Shown: one piece after another, positions 12,170 to 22,761 of the stretch
How the letters are laid out: every line of letters begins with the position of its first letter
How positions within the stretch are numbered: position 1 is the first letter of the stretch
The notes under the pieces: model-generated
What the model was told of the DNA's origin: nothing
Seen by the model: the letters and a program-made list of their open reading frames with translations, nothing else
The model's database searches: none
Translations under genes and position numbers: made by a program
Origin: Zygnema cylindricum
Lineage: Eukaryota > Streptophyta > Zygnematophyceae > Zygnematales > Zygnemataceae
Reading direction: 5' to 3'
Assembly: GCA_037447655.1 (NCBI GenBank)
Contig: JBBHKE010002624.1
Coordinates: 126,001-190,000, forward strand
DNA: 64,000 nucleotides

Positions 12170-12965
12170 TTGTGGTCATGTTTGAAAGGGAAAGTTGGAG
12201 GCAAGTAAAGGCGGTACGATCGAACAGTGGAGGTGAATTTCTTACCTTCGCTAGATAATGTAAAGAGACGGGGATTAAGCAACAGTTCACGGCTCCTTAT
12301 TCCCCACAATGGAATGGAATCGTAGTGCGGGCCATGCTCCATACGACAAAACTAACACATCGTCTTTGGCGAGAAGTAATTAGGGCGGCCAATCATGTTA
12401 TCAAGCGGAGAATCAAATTGGCTTTGTGCAACAAAGCATCGGAAGATCTTTGGAGTGGACAGGTGCCTACTGTGAAACACTTAAGCATTTGGGATGTGAG
12501 GCTATGGGGGTAAGTAGAGGAAAGAAATTAAGAAGGGATGTTTGCGGCATGGTCATAGGAAGGATATTTTGTGGGGCATAGTGAGAATTCAATGCAGGAT
12601 CGGATTTATAACCCCGTTACTAGAAAGGTTAAAGAGTTTAGAAATGTTGAGTTTAATCAAAATTTGGAATGGATGGTGAAAGGAGCTAATGAGTCCAAAC
12701 GGGCGATAGATAACGAGGAGAAGAGTCATTATGAGAAGTTCACAAGAGAAGAAGAGGAAGAATAATTTGTGAATCATCGAGAAGACTGTAGAGAAAGTTC
12801 CGACGCCTAAACTCACTGGCAATAAATCACAAAGAGGCAAGGTCGTTAGTGAATCACCTACTCGCACAGGCCACGTGACACCACAAGAGACGCCCTTGGA
12901 AAAAGAGGATGATGACAAGGTTGAGAGCAGTGAGATAAGAAGTTTGCAAAGGACGTACCGAGGAG
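12170..12965 (+). pseudogene. Copia integrase fragment, copy 2
   Basis: Second copy of the fragment at 2455-3320, with longer open stretches. It reads MLHTTKLTHRLWREVIRAAN, then SGQVPTVKHLSIWDVRLWG (integrase core end), then the charged C-terminal tail (VKGANESKRAIDNEE). Gaps and stops remain. It points opposite to relic F, whose 5' LTR remnant it replaces. Confidence 0.7.
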
Positions 12966-13059
12966 TAAGTGATCCAATCCCAATAATGATTGCTTGGTAT
13001 CCTAACAGTTGATGTAGGATTGAGTAGATTCTGCAGGATTCTTAGACCTTGTGTCAAAG

Positions 13060-13553
13060 ACGTAATTTGTTCAACCAGGATTTGTTTTCATATGCGGTGG
13101 ACAGATGTGACCACGCATTGTGCGCCGAGGGGGCGTCACTAATGATGTCAAATTGTGAGGGTTCTATTGCAAGGACTAGCCTAGAGTGCGCCTCCTCATT
13201 GCGTATGAGTCATAAAGATTTAGCGGCGGCATCGGAAGATTCCCCTTCACTTCCGTTAATAACGGACCAGAGTTTTTCACGCCGGAAAAGGTGTTCAATT
13301 TGGTATTTCCACCCGTAGAAATCCGTGCCATTGAATTTGGTAACGATATTCAAACTAACGGGGGGAGGCCCATAACCTATTGAATGAGTAGTCATAGCAG
13401 CGGCTAGAAATACAAAAAGGATCAGACAAAAAAGCTAAAATAGTAAGTGAGGGTGTCACGTAGTGACATCGTTACAGAATGCTTTACAGCCCATACAATC
13501 CCGAAGGGTCACTTGGCTCTTCTTAACATAGGACAAATGGGCAAATTGTCCTT
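13060..13553 (-). pseudogene. Copia gag N-terminus with leader, copy 2
   Basis: The minus strand 13395-13210 is an open gag N-terminus of 61 codons (MTTHSIGYGPPPVSLN, then KFNGTDFYGWKYQIEHLF, REKLWSVING). It is followed leftward by broken sequence to about 13060. The leader runs right to about 13553 and ends about 310 bp before the first DUF2921 exon. It matches 3400-3916. Confidence 0.65.
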
Positions 13554-13865
13554 TTGTACAGATATCGAATCTAGGATTGACAAAGAATTTAAATCAGAAT
13601 CTAAGACAGAGGTACAGAAATAGATAACTTAAAGCAGAATTTTAGACTACGCTATCTAGCACTGAGTCTAATAGTTTGAGTTTAAAGCAAAGTCGAATTA
13701 TGAAGCAATCAGAATTCCAACAAGGTCAAGAGCCTCTTCAAGATATCTCGAAAGGTCACTCTGGGGAAATTTCAAGTTTGTCCCTACTTGTTTTGCAATC
13801 AGTTTTTTATTATAAAACATAGTAATTTCTTCAACTTACAATTTTCAATTTTGTGGGTATCGCAG
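13554..13865 (+). other. Sequence between the copia mosaic and the DUF2921-like gene
   Basis: No transposon similarity seen. It probably holds the 5' UTR of the gene that follows. A 90-nt intron from a GTTTGT donor at about 13776 to the acceptor TATCGCAG at 13858-13865 would fit. No TATA box or upstream coding exon is convincing. Confidence 0.35.
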
Positions 13866-16800
13866 ATGGACCAAGTTTCACGTCCAGGTCAAGAAATGTT
13901 CTATTCAAGTCTGAATGTTGTATGTTTGGAAAAAAGGACCAAATTTACGAACAATTCTGGAACCTTAGAGTTAGGGGAAGTATTTTTTCCAAGGGGCAAC
14001 CTTCATACTAGCTGTTTTTCAGAAGAATTTTGGTTATATCCTCAATCATTTCACGAAGTACTGGTACTGTCTCGGAGCTCTTTGAAGGGCGCCAATACTG
14101 GACGAGTTTCTTTTACTATGGATGTTCATTTTCCTGATAATGGGTACCTGGCTTCCCTCCCTCTCTCTTTCCCACTCTCTCATCCTCTCTCTCTCCCACT
14201 CCCTCTCCCACTCTCTCTACCTCTCTCTCCCTGGTTCCCTCTCTCCTCTTTTTTCCCTCTCTGTCTCCTCCCTCTCCCTCTCTCTTTGTCCTCTCTCTCA
14301 TTTATTTGATAGAGTTTTTTTTTGAACCCTCGTTTGTGGGTAAATCGTACAATTCGTAATGTTTTTCAAGGAATAGTACATCGAATTACTCATAAAACTG
14401 TACGATTCACCCTCAACACGAGGTAAATTTCCCTTGCGTATTTACTCTATGGGTCGATTTTTGGTTAGCAATTAAATGCCCACAGGGTTTTTTGATAGTA
14501 CATGGTTGACAATCGATAAATGGTGGGTTACTTGCTTTTTTTTCTGGTTGCAGGAACAGGTTTACTAAATTTTTTAATTTTGAAGGATTCTATAATGAGG
14601 ATACTGGTTCTATTTGCGCTTTAGGATGTAAGCGAAAGGTTGGTTCCTGGCCTTCGGGTGTTTTGTTTTTAAGGGTTCTTTAGGTGATGGAAAAGGATTT
14701 ATTGGCATTCTATATGGGGGAATGTGATGAGCTTCTGATTTTGGGCACCATTTGCCTTTTCTAATTAAAACAGTCCAACTACTATTCGGAGGACATTTGC
14801 ATGTATGCTAAAATAAGCTCGGCTTTTTACATCAATTGCATGACAGATTTTTTGTTCATTTTTATTTTGGCAATTAAGCTTGGCGAGATTGCTTTGCATA
14901 AACCTCTCCATCTTTTTTGCTCATGACCTGTGGACATCATGGGAACTAGGCGATAATAATGGGATGTTTCCTGGAAACGAGAATGTATACACCTTAAACA
15001 CATCATAATCCTGGGCAGGAAAAGCTGAATGCAGTTGATGCAGTATAATCTTCTACCCTTAAATTGATACTATTTTACCTTTCGAGCTGTAGTAGTTTAC
15101 TGTCAAAGTGATACCCTTAAAGTGATGCCTATAAAGAAGAGTTTCTCGATATTCAGCCTTCGATCTTTTTTGAAACCGATGGCCAAGCAACCGACCGGTC
15201 GGTTTCTCAACATTTGATAAATTGACATGACTAATGGCACTTTCCTAATGTTCGAGTCTAGCTTTCTTATCTTCGCATGGGTTGTGACATCTAGTGTAAT
15301 TCTTTATATGTTTTCCCTAAACCGAAATTAGTGTGCATATTCATTAGTGGTGGAAGCCCTAGATTTGAAAGAGAGCAACGTACATTCACAAAATCATAAA
15401 AGAGTGATCGAAAGCATAAAGCAAGCTATGCTTGAATTGAGATAAAATTATAATAATAATATGATTAAAATAATAATAAAAACAGATTACGAGCAATAAA
15501 GTAATCCGAATACTAGAACTAGTGTTGATATCAGGGGACACTATCTAAAAGAATCAAAGACATTATCTAGAAGTCTGTGGTACACTGCGTTATTAGAGTT
15601 AATCACTCTAATTCGAGGGAGTCCTTTTTTTGATCCAAAATCAGAATTTAGTGTTAAAGAAAATATTTAGTTTAATGAGTCACACTGCATCACATAATTT
15701 CGAATAGTTCATTCTAATAAAGTTCTAACTCTAACGATTCACTAACTCTAATAACGATATAAACAATGATAATTTATTAACGTTGATAATTCATTAACTC
15801 TAATAGAGATAGTCGGTGTAGTAAACTATGGTAAATGTCTATGCACACTAATTTCGGTAATGGAGACAAACATCTAAGATAGATCCTTCAGCACAGATGA
15901 GACGATCGCCAAACAAGAAAATTAAAGACATCTCTCCCTCTCCCTCTCCCTCTTCCTCTTCCTCTCCCTCTCCCTCTCCCTCTCCCTCTGCCTCCCTCCA
16001 TCCCTCCCCCCTCCCTCTCCCTCCCTCTCCCTCTCCCTCTCCCTCCCTCCATCCCTCCCCCCTCCCTCTCCCTCCCTCTCCCTCTCCCTCTCCCTCCCTC
16101 CATCCCTCCCCCCTCCCTCTCCCTCCCTCTCCCTCTCCCTCTCCCTCCCTCTCCCTCTCCCTCTCCCTCTCCCTCTCCCTCCCTCTCCCTCTTCCTCTCC
16201 CGCTAATTTTTTTTTTCGTTTTTCTTTTTTAATTTTGGAACATGCGCAGGATACGGAGTTCATGTCTCGAGGACTTGGGAATCCAGTCTTGGAGAGGGAC
16301 AACGGTATCAATGACATTCCTGATTGTGAAATAAGAGTTAAAGCTTTGTTTCCACGCTATTTACCGTGGCTTTTGACCAGCTTTCGTCCTCCATTGAGAG
16401 TGGAGATCGAAAGTCTGCGAAATCCATGGGATCCTCTGTTTTTCAAAACACGGAGCTTTCACCAATTTAGAACTGGTATAGTTTACTTCTTACTATTTTC
16501 TTTTGCTGCAATTTAATTTCAACTTTTGCTCTTTTTTGAATGTTTTTTTTCGTCATGTTGACTTACTTGTTTGAATAATCGTCATTCTTAACGCAACGCG
16601 TGCTGATTGCCGTTTCCATCTGGCCATCTCCCGATTCGCCCCTCCGCTCCGCCTGCCGACGCCACCGCGATTCCCTCCCTCCTTCCCTCCCTGTTTGTCC
16701 CCCCCTGCTCTCCCTCCCTCCCTCCTTCCCTCTCCTGCTTTCCATTTCTCCCCTCCCTCCTCCCTTTCTCCCTCCTTTTCTCTGCCCTCCTGACTTCTTC

Positions 16801-18906
16801 CTCCCTCCCTCCATCCTTGTGCAAATTATTCCCTTTTGCATGTTCCTCCAGTTTAAAGCGTTAATATGTCCAAATCCCACCTCTCAACTTCTTTCATGAC
16901 ATACTTTTTCATCATTTTTTTTGATGTTTATGATCAAGGCATATTTTTGTTTGCCTTCTCTGTTTATATATTGCAGTGGATGAACTTTCACTTCTTCTGC
17001 AGTCACAAACAAGGATCGTTGGAGGTACTATTTTAGGATCGTTATTGTTGGTGTGTTTCCTGTTTCAAAAAAGGTTTGATATTTGTGCCTTCTTGTAGAT
17101 ATTTTTGATACTTTCAATCAGAAAACTATCTTAAATAATGTTGAATAAACAAACATTTTCCTGTTGAAATTTCTGATTCTCACTACTGAAAACATATGCA
17201 AAGGACACAAATCTGTCACAAAAGACGTAGTTAAGGTGAGTTCTTTGGGTTTGTCCTCAGATTTTGTTATCCAAAAGCAGGTTTGTTTTATCCGAAATCT
17301 GGTTTGTTTTTTCCAAAATCTTGTATTGTTATCCTGAAATCAGGGTTTTTTGTTCAAACTCTATTTTTTCCTATTTAAACTTGAGCAGAGACTGTCTTGG
17401 CGTTGAAATTTGATAATAGCAAAAGGCTATGTGCCAGAGGCTTGGCAAATCAAAATTGCCTATCCTTTCAATATTAGTTACAGTAATCAATTATCAATGT
17501 GCTTTTAGGTGTAGTAATGTAAATGTTTTACTTCACATTATTTCGCATATATTGTGACGTCGATCTCAGCCGTCGATGAAAAGAATAAACAGACAGCAGA
17601 TAGATGGCTGAGTCATTTTTGTACACTAAAGTTTTACCTCAAAAATTTTGTAGAGGCAAAATAAGTTATAAATGGATCTGAAAACTAGGCGCTTACCCTA
17701 CATGTGAATACCTTATTTGTAAATTTCCTATGAGAGTGATCAAAGTGGCAATAGGTTTAGTTTTGAACAGATTTCATTCCTATTTCTGTCGATTCCTGTC
17801 ATTCACAACTCTAATGTTAAAATGGGTTTTAGGAACGCTTTTACAACATATACAGCAAAACTAAAAAAATGTCATTTTTTTTCTTTCTTAGTCAGTATAG
17901 CATTGTATTCTTGAGTAATTTATAGTCGAATTTTAAAATGATTGTACTGAGAAAAAATGGACTGCCTGGGTCATGCAGGTATCTTAAAAAACATGAGTAT
18001 GAGGCTAAGAACCTCTCTCTCATTACTACCCTCTCCTTCTCTCTCGGTCTTTTCCTCACCATTGTCTCTTCCGTATTGAACAATTCTTTGCAAGGTTTAG
18101 CCATTGTATCCAGCGACTTTTACCTAAAGTCTTCAGTTTCGATTCCTCCTTCTGTACTCTCTCTATTGTTAATGGTATGTCTCTCTTCTGCCTACCTCTC
18201 CTACAAGATTGTGACATTGCGTCACAAGAAAGGTTTGTCCTGGGCAGGCCTCAACAAGACAGGCGAATGGGTCAAAGGAAGAGGAGAGGAAGAGGGAGAG
18301 GGCTCGCTTTTGCAAGAAGGAGAGGAGGGAGAGGTTTTAGGAGGACTTGGTTCGCAAAGGGTATTATGTAACGAAAATGAAACACCTTCTCTTGGTCCGT
18401 CCGCTTATTATTGGGGTCCAAACAGGAGCCATCTTTTGTGCCTTCCTCTCTATATTACTGCTGGTTTTTTTTCTTCGAGGACTTTTTCCCAGTGGTTTCT
18501 AGATTTTTTTCAAATGTTGGAAGCAAGAAGGTCGAGTTCATATGAAAACTTGGTAAATGGTAGGGATGTCGTATCCAAAAACTTTCAATGGGAGTTAAAT
18601 CGGTACTTTTATATGAAAACAGTTTACCAAGCTGGAGTTATCCTCGGTACTTTTGGGAGTTTACTCCAAGATATGTTCCTCCTCCCTCAAGTACTATTAA
18701 TCCGTTCCATGGATACAATTGCTTTTCCGTTACACCCCTTTTTTGCATATGGCGTCACTTTTGCGAGGCTGGGAGCTCATCTTTTAGAGACCCACAGTGT
18801 ACGAAACGGCATACTGGTCGCCTTAGTTCTCGCGGTATATCATTTCTTACTTACTGACTTCCACTTGATAATGAGAAAAATGGGCGCCATGAAGACATAT
18901 TTTTAA
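13866..18906 (+). CDS. DUF2921-like multi-pass membrane protein, five exons
   Basis: Proposed exons are 13866-14143, 14554-14638, 16250-16475, 16977-17073 and 17979-18906. All have GT/AG borders and compatible phases, and they total 1614 nt (537 residues plus stop). The N-terminal third looks lumenal. It carries FEGFYNEDTGSICALGCKRK (about 102-121) and, after the next junction, DCEIRVKALFP and IESLRNPWDPLFF, which match what I recall of plant DUF2921 proteins (EGxWxxxTGxLCMVGC and IESTRxxSDPLYF). Hydrophobic helices follow at about 209-224, 242-262 and 283-300, and more near the C-terminus around QDMFLLPQ (about 459-466), a DUF2921 hallmark. A glycine/glutamate-rich loop lies near 320-345. 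Family function is unknown; distant similarity to Tul1/Dsc1-type membrane E3 ligase subunits has been suggested, but I see no RING finger here. The protein is shorter than the 900 or so residues usual in plants, and the N-terminal repeats and signal peptide are missing, so upstream exons may be lost or unrecognised. The copia mosaic lies just upstream. Confidence 0.65.
14150..14305 (+). repeat. CT-rich tract in intron 1 of the DUF2921-like gene
   Basis: About 155 bp of nearly pure pyrimidine (ccctctctcttt-type units) that starts a few bases after the exon 1 donor at 14144. Confidence 0.85.
15935..16203 (+). repeat. Pyrimidine minisatellite upstream of exon 3
   Basis: About 265 bp of C/T-only sequence. 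The middle contains three copies of a unit of about 60 bp built from ccctccctccatccctcccc plus (ccctct)n. It ends about 45 bp before the exon 3 acceptor at 16249, so it could act as an oversized polypyrimidine tract. Confidence 0.85.
16660..16830 (+). repeat. CT-rich tract in intron 3 of the DUF2921-like gene
   Basis: About 160 bp dominated by ccctccctcctt-type units on the coding strand, between exons 3 and 4. Open frames here are low-complexity by-products, not genes. Confidence 0.8.
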
Positions 18907-19948
18907 GGCATTTCTGTTTTCACTGTTGACATTATTGTGTTTTTTGGTAATTAGGTAGCTTATCCACCAAAAAGCTGTACAATATAGTAAGTAAAAATAA
19001 TATAATAGGAGAAGACACAAGTCACACAGACACATACAACACATGTCAAACACATGTTTGACTGTTTTTGTTTTCTTTCTTCACTAGTATTTGTATGTTG
19101 CTTCATTTGATTAGCTAATGTATTTAATCTTCTTTAGCCTGTTAAATATAGTAAAATCATTGCTATCTTGTTTACATGAAGTAAAAGCTCCTCAACGGTT
19201 ATAACCTTGAAAGTTTTGTCTTATTATGAAAGTTACTACAATAGAAATAGCTAATGCGCTTCTAAGTCCTGTGTTATAAGTTAAAGATATGAAAGTAGAC
19301 AGACAGAGAGAATGAAGCTTTATTAAAAGCGTGCGATGATGCATAAGGTGGTTTGCTAAGTACATCTGTCTACATGATTAAATTAATATGATGGTTCAGT
19401 ATACATCACCTTGTTTTTTTTCTGTTTTGCAATTGTTTGTCACTTAGCGATGATCTGGGGCACATTTTTGAAATTCTAAATGTTCAGGTAATTTCAATTT
19501 GTAAAGATGAAAAGAAGAGCACATAGGCAGAAATAAATAAATATATATATATATACACACACACACACTAATAAATACATATATACATATATATATACAC
19601 ATACAATCGGATATTGTAACTCTTAAAAATCTCAAGTTCTAGAAAAGTCACGATAAGTTGCAAAAATTTGGAGTAAATTCAAAAGTTCCATTTTTCCATA
19701 CTTGAGAGGCCGACAGATAGATGAATAGAGACTGTGATTTTGGGTGAAGTCATGCATACTAGATTGAATATAACTCTTACCTATGGAGTTAGAAATTGCA
19801 AACTTGAGGAAAGACAAACACCACATATTTCCTTTGTATAATATTGAACAAATTGTCTTATGGTACAATGATAGATTCTCTCCCTAACCCCCTCTCGCCT
19901 TTCCCCTCACCCCCTCTACCCCCCTCTCTCCCACCTCTCCAACCCTCT
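18907..19948. other. Downstream of the DUF2921-like gene; no gene seen
   Basis: AT-rich sequence that probably holds the 3' UTR of the gene. A mixed (TA)n/(CA)n microsatellite lies at about 19538-19605. From 19880 the sequence becomes a CT-rich tract (ccccctctacccccc) that runs to the LTR at 19949. Confidence 0.5.
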
Positions 19949-20395
19949 TGTAACAGGGTTACAAAGTTGGGCACTTAGCAGCTAGGGTTAGACTGCTATA
20001 GTTGCGGTCCCTGAGCAGCGCAGCTGCGATCCCAGACCAGCGCAGCGCAGCAGCATAGCAACTTAGCAGTGTAGCAACTCAGTAGCGCAACGACATAGCA
20101 ACGCAGCATAGCAACGCCGCAGAATGTAGATTGAGAGGTGTAGTTCTAAAAGAATGTTTGGATAAGTCTGGGTTGATCGAGTAGGTCCACGTGTACAATT
20201 GTATAGTACTAGGTTGACTAGCAGCTAGCTAGTTTAAATAGTGAAGTAGGTCTAGTGAGTAAGACACTCTTCTTCGAGTAGATCTTCTCAGTGAGCGCAA
20301 CCTTGTAATCTCTCCCAAGTAATAAAGCGCAACCTTGTCTGTCAATAATGTGTGATCCTACTGTTGCTACGTTGGATCCATGATCCATTCCATTG
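19949..20395 (+). repeat. Solo LTR of a Ty3/gypsy element
   Basis: It starts tgtaacagggttacaaagtt and shares the blocks 'ctgctatag', 'gatcccagaccagcg', 'ctgaatgtagattga'-like, 'ggtccacgtgtacaattgta' and 'taggttgactagc' with the gypsy LTR at 34660-34966. There is no internal gypsy sequence on either side. Both flanks are CT tracts, so it inserted into a pyrimidine repeat. The right end, near 20395, is approximate. The interior is rich in gcagcg/gcatagca units. Confidence 0.65.
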
Positions 20396-20397
20396 TC

Positions 20398-20517
20398 CTT
20401 CCCCCCCCCTCTCCCTCTCCTTCTCCCTCTCCTTCTCCCTCTCCTTCTCCTTCTCCCTCTCCCTCTCCCTCTCTCTCTCACTCTCACTCTCTCTCTCTCC
20501 CTCTCCCTCTCCCTTGT
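20398..20517 (+). repeat. CT-rich microsatellite
   Basis: About 120 bp of ccctctcc and cttctc units. It is probably the right half of the pyrimidine tract into which the gypsy LTR inserted (left half about 19880-19948). Confidence 0.85.
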
Positions 20518-20534
20518 CATGCCACATCGTGTAA

Positions 20535-20815
20535 ATTGCTCGCGCGCACGATTTCATGCCGGCACGCGCGATATTCGGCGCGTGCGCACGATATAATGCA
20601 CGCACTCGCGATATTATGAATGCACGCGCGGTATTTGTCACACGCGCGCAATACTTCTCAGGTACGCGCGGTATTTTGCACGCACGCGCGGTATTCTGCA
20701 CGCACGCGGTATTTAGCACCCACACGCGGATTTATGCATGCACGCGCGATTTTATGCATCCACGAGCGATTTTGATGCACGCACGTTTGATTTTTGAGTT
20801 CGCACGTGAGAGTTT
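20535..20815 (+). repeat. CG-rich minisatellite with alternating purine-pyrimidine units
   Basis: About twelve imperfect tandem units of 20-25 bp around the core gcacgcgcggtatt(n)tgcac. Units decay towards the right end (gcacgtttgatttttgag). Long CG/CA alternations make Z-DNA formation possible. Long open frames on both strands are a by-product of the repeat. Confidence 0.75.
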
Positions 20816-21984
20816 TCGTCGTTTCATTTGTTTATGATGTGAACGCGATTTGCGTTCACGTATAATTAAATACATACTAATTCCGTGCGCACGTTTTGTT
20901 TGTTTTGTTTCAAGGTACACGATTTTGGGAGTATTGACGCGGCGCGATTTATGAAAATATTTCGGGCGATATGTTTCATTTCGTGCGACATGTTTTGTTT
21001 CGTGCGTATGCACACAATTTTGGGAAGTATCGACGTGCGGTTTCGTTTGGCGCCGAATCGCGATTCCCGGTAGTATCGGCGACGCTTCGATACCTTGTAT
21101 TTATTTAAGTCGCGAACCCATGTAGGTTCGCGCATTCATGTAGTTAGGGAGGATTTTTATCCTCGGACGATGGATTTTGTCAATCGTACGGCAAACGATG
21201 GATTTTGTCAATCGTACGGCAAACGATGTTAGCCGCCTATTGGCCAACATCTTAAGTAGTTTCATGCATGTAAAGTAGACTAGACGTAGGCTAATTTTGC
21301 TTAGGCCTAGCGTAGCTCTTACTTAGCCTAATTCTCATACTTATAGAATTTAGCTTTTGGATAAGAATTTTCTCTTGCTCTCTCTCTCACCGATTGCCCA
21401 TGCTTTCTTTTTCTTATTGCTAGCTAGCTATAGTGGCTAGATTGGTTAAGAATATTTGCCTTTGTTTCTGCCTCGTTTTTAATCCACACGGCTTCGGCCA
21501 AGTTTGGAAGGTTTCCCTCCAAATTTGTCTTTTTAGCGACTGGTGGAGTGGAGGCTTGAGGTGTGGCATCTTCTGTCAAGGTGCGCCGTTCTCCGGACAG
21601 CTAGACGGTTTGTTTGCGTGTATTTATGTGTGTGGCATTTCGGTTTTCTTGGAAAAGTGTCATTTTTGCCTAAATCTGATTTTCTTTGTTTTGGTTAGAA
21701 GTGATTATTTTACTTCGTTGCTTTCCTTTATGATAACTATTGTAAAAAATACGTGGAAGAACCGAGAGCCTAGTGGCTACCTCGTTGCTTAGTATCCAAT
21801 TATTGGGTTCACTTCACTCTAGAAAAGTATTATTCCCCTTTCTCGCTTTGGGTCATTTTTACCTTTATTCCTTCTCATGGTGTATATATTTTTTGACTTT
21901 TCATATTTAAGTTTGTTGGTATATATGTTTTTGAGCATGAATTTTTTGGTTGTGATGCATCTTCGCTTGCTTGTCGCTCATACA
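20816..21984. other. Intergenic sequence with short palindromes and a 28-bp tandem duplication
   Basis: No coding similarity. Two perfect 8-bp inverted repeats are present: GTGAACGC/GCGTTCAC at 20839-20859 and CGCGAACC/GGTTCGCG at 21111-21132. A 28-bp unit (start cgatggattttgtcaatcg) occurs twice in tandem at 21168-21223 with a partial third copy. An open frame of 119 codons at 21433-21792 has no recognisable domain and I do not call it a gene. Confidence 0.5.
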
Positions 21985-22440
21985 AGACAAGACTGAACAA
22001 ATCACTTGGGGATATAGCCAAAAGTACGCTAACTAAGAAGAAGATAGGTAGACGCATCTGGGCAGGGGCTATAAACTGTGCAAATTACCTTAAGAATCGA
22101 ACCCTCAGTTCAACTATAAAAATGATGACATTGTATGAAAGATGAATAGGCACCAAACCGATCTATCCAACTTAAAGGTGTTTTGTAGTCAGGTAAATAC
22201 TATAAAAAAAGATAAATCAGATTCGAAGGTAGATGCCAAGGAAAAATTGGGATCTTTACTAGTATATGGGGAGGATGTAAAATAGTATGGAGCATATGAC
22301 TTGAAGAAAAATGATATCATTATGGAAAAACACTTAGTTGTCATGGATAAAGGGAAGTCAGTAGATCCTTTCAAATATACGAAAACTGCGAACGTTACAA
22401 TTAAACCGGAAATTGAGTCTAATTCAAATTTGACTTGTAG
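21985..22440 (+). pseudogene. Copia integrase fragment of the A/B family
   Basis: The plus strand reads RLNKSLGDIAKSTLTKKKIG, then NCANYLKNRTLSSTIK and YER, then after broken sequence DIIMEKHLVVMDKGKSVDPF and KYTK. Each matches the integrase C-terminal region of element A (near 52290-52690). Several stops and an internal deletion are present. No LTR adjoins it. Confidence 0.75.
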
Positions 22441-22761
22441 TCCTCTCTTAAGTATTTCCCCCTTTCAACTACTAAAATGCTAATAGTTAGTGAGAGAATT
22501 AAGTGCAAAAATGTCATTGCTCCAAATTGGTATTATTTGCTCAAGACCAAGATCCGTCAAGAATTTCCACACTTTTCCAAAAGAAAACATGCCTATTTTT
22601 TTTTTCTACTTCACTATCTATCCATCATAGCCCTGGACCTGCCAGAGTCAACGCTCGTTTGAACATTGAACAAGATTTTACCTTGGCCAATGTGATGAGC
22701 TATCATTAATCACCTAGGTTTTAGACTGACCAATGCAAAAAAGTGTGAAATCTTTGACTAA

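Larger units (their letters stand above)
9733..13553. repeat. Second copy of a duplicated transposon mosaic (first copy at 1-3916)
   Basis: The two blocks match along their length with small indels (an offset of about 9.73 kb at the left, 9.67 kb at the right). They share the same odd junctions: minus gag to plus integrase near 2455/12170, then minus gag near 3400/13060. Shared breakpoints mean the mosaic formed before it was copied. Confidence 0.7.

Noticed and set aside
14639-14684. Extension of DUF2921 exon 2 past 14638
   Set aside because: It reaches an in-frame TAG. The donor at 14639 gives the right phase for exon 3 and keeps the family motif order.
15897-16317. Long open frames on both strands across the pyrimidine minisatellite
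   Set aside because: They encode only Ser-Pro-Leu or Arg-Glu-Gly repeats of C/T or G/A simple sequence and lie in an intron of the DUF2921-like gene.
20342-20837. Open frames across the CT tract and CG minisatellite (RARAVF/TRDI-type repeats)
   Set aside because: Repeat-driven; a unit length not divisible by three gives open frames in several frames without any domain.
21433-21792. 119-codon Cys/Phe-rich open frame
   Set aside because: No domain, no splice context and no family match; composition follows the local T-rich sequence.
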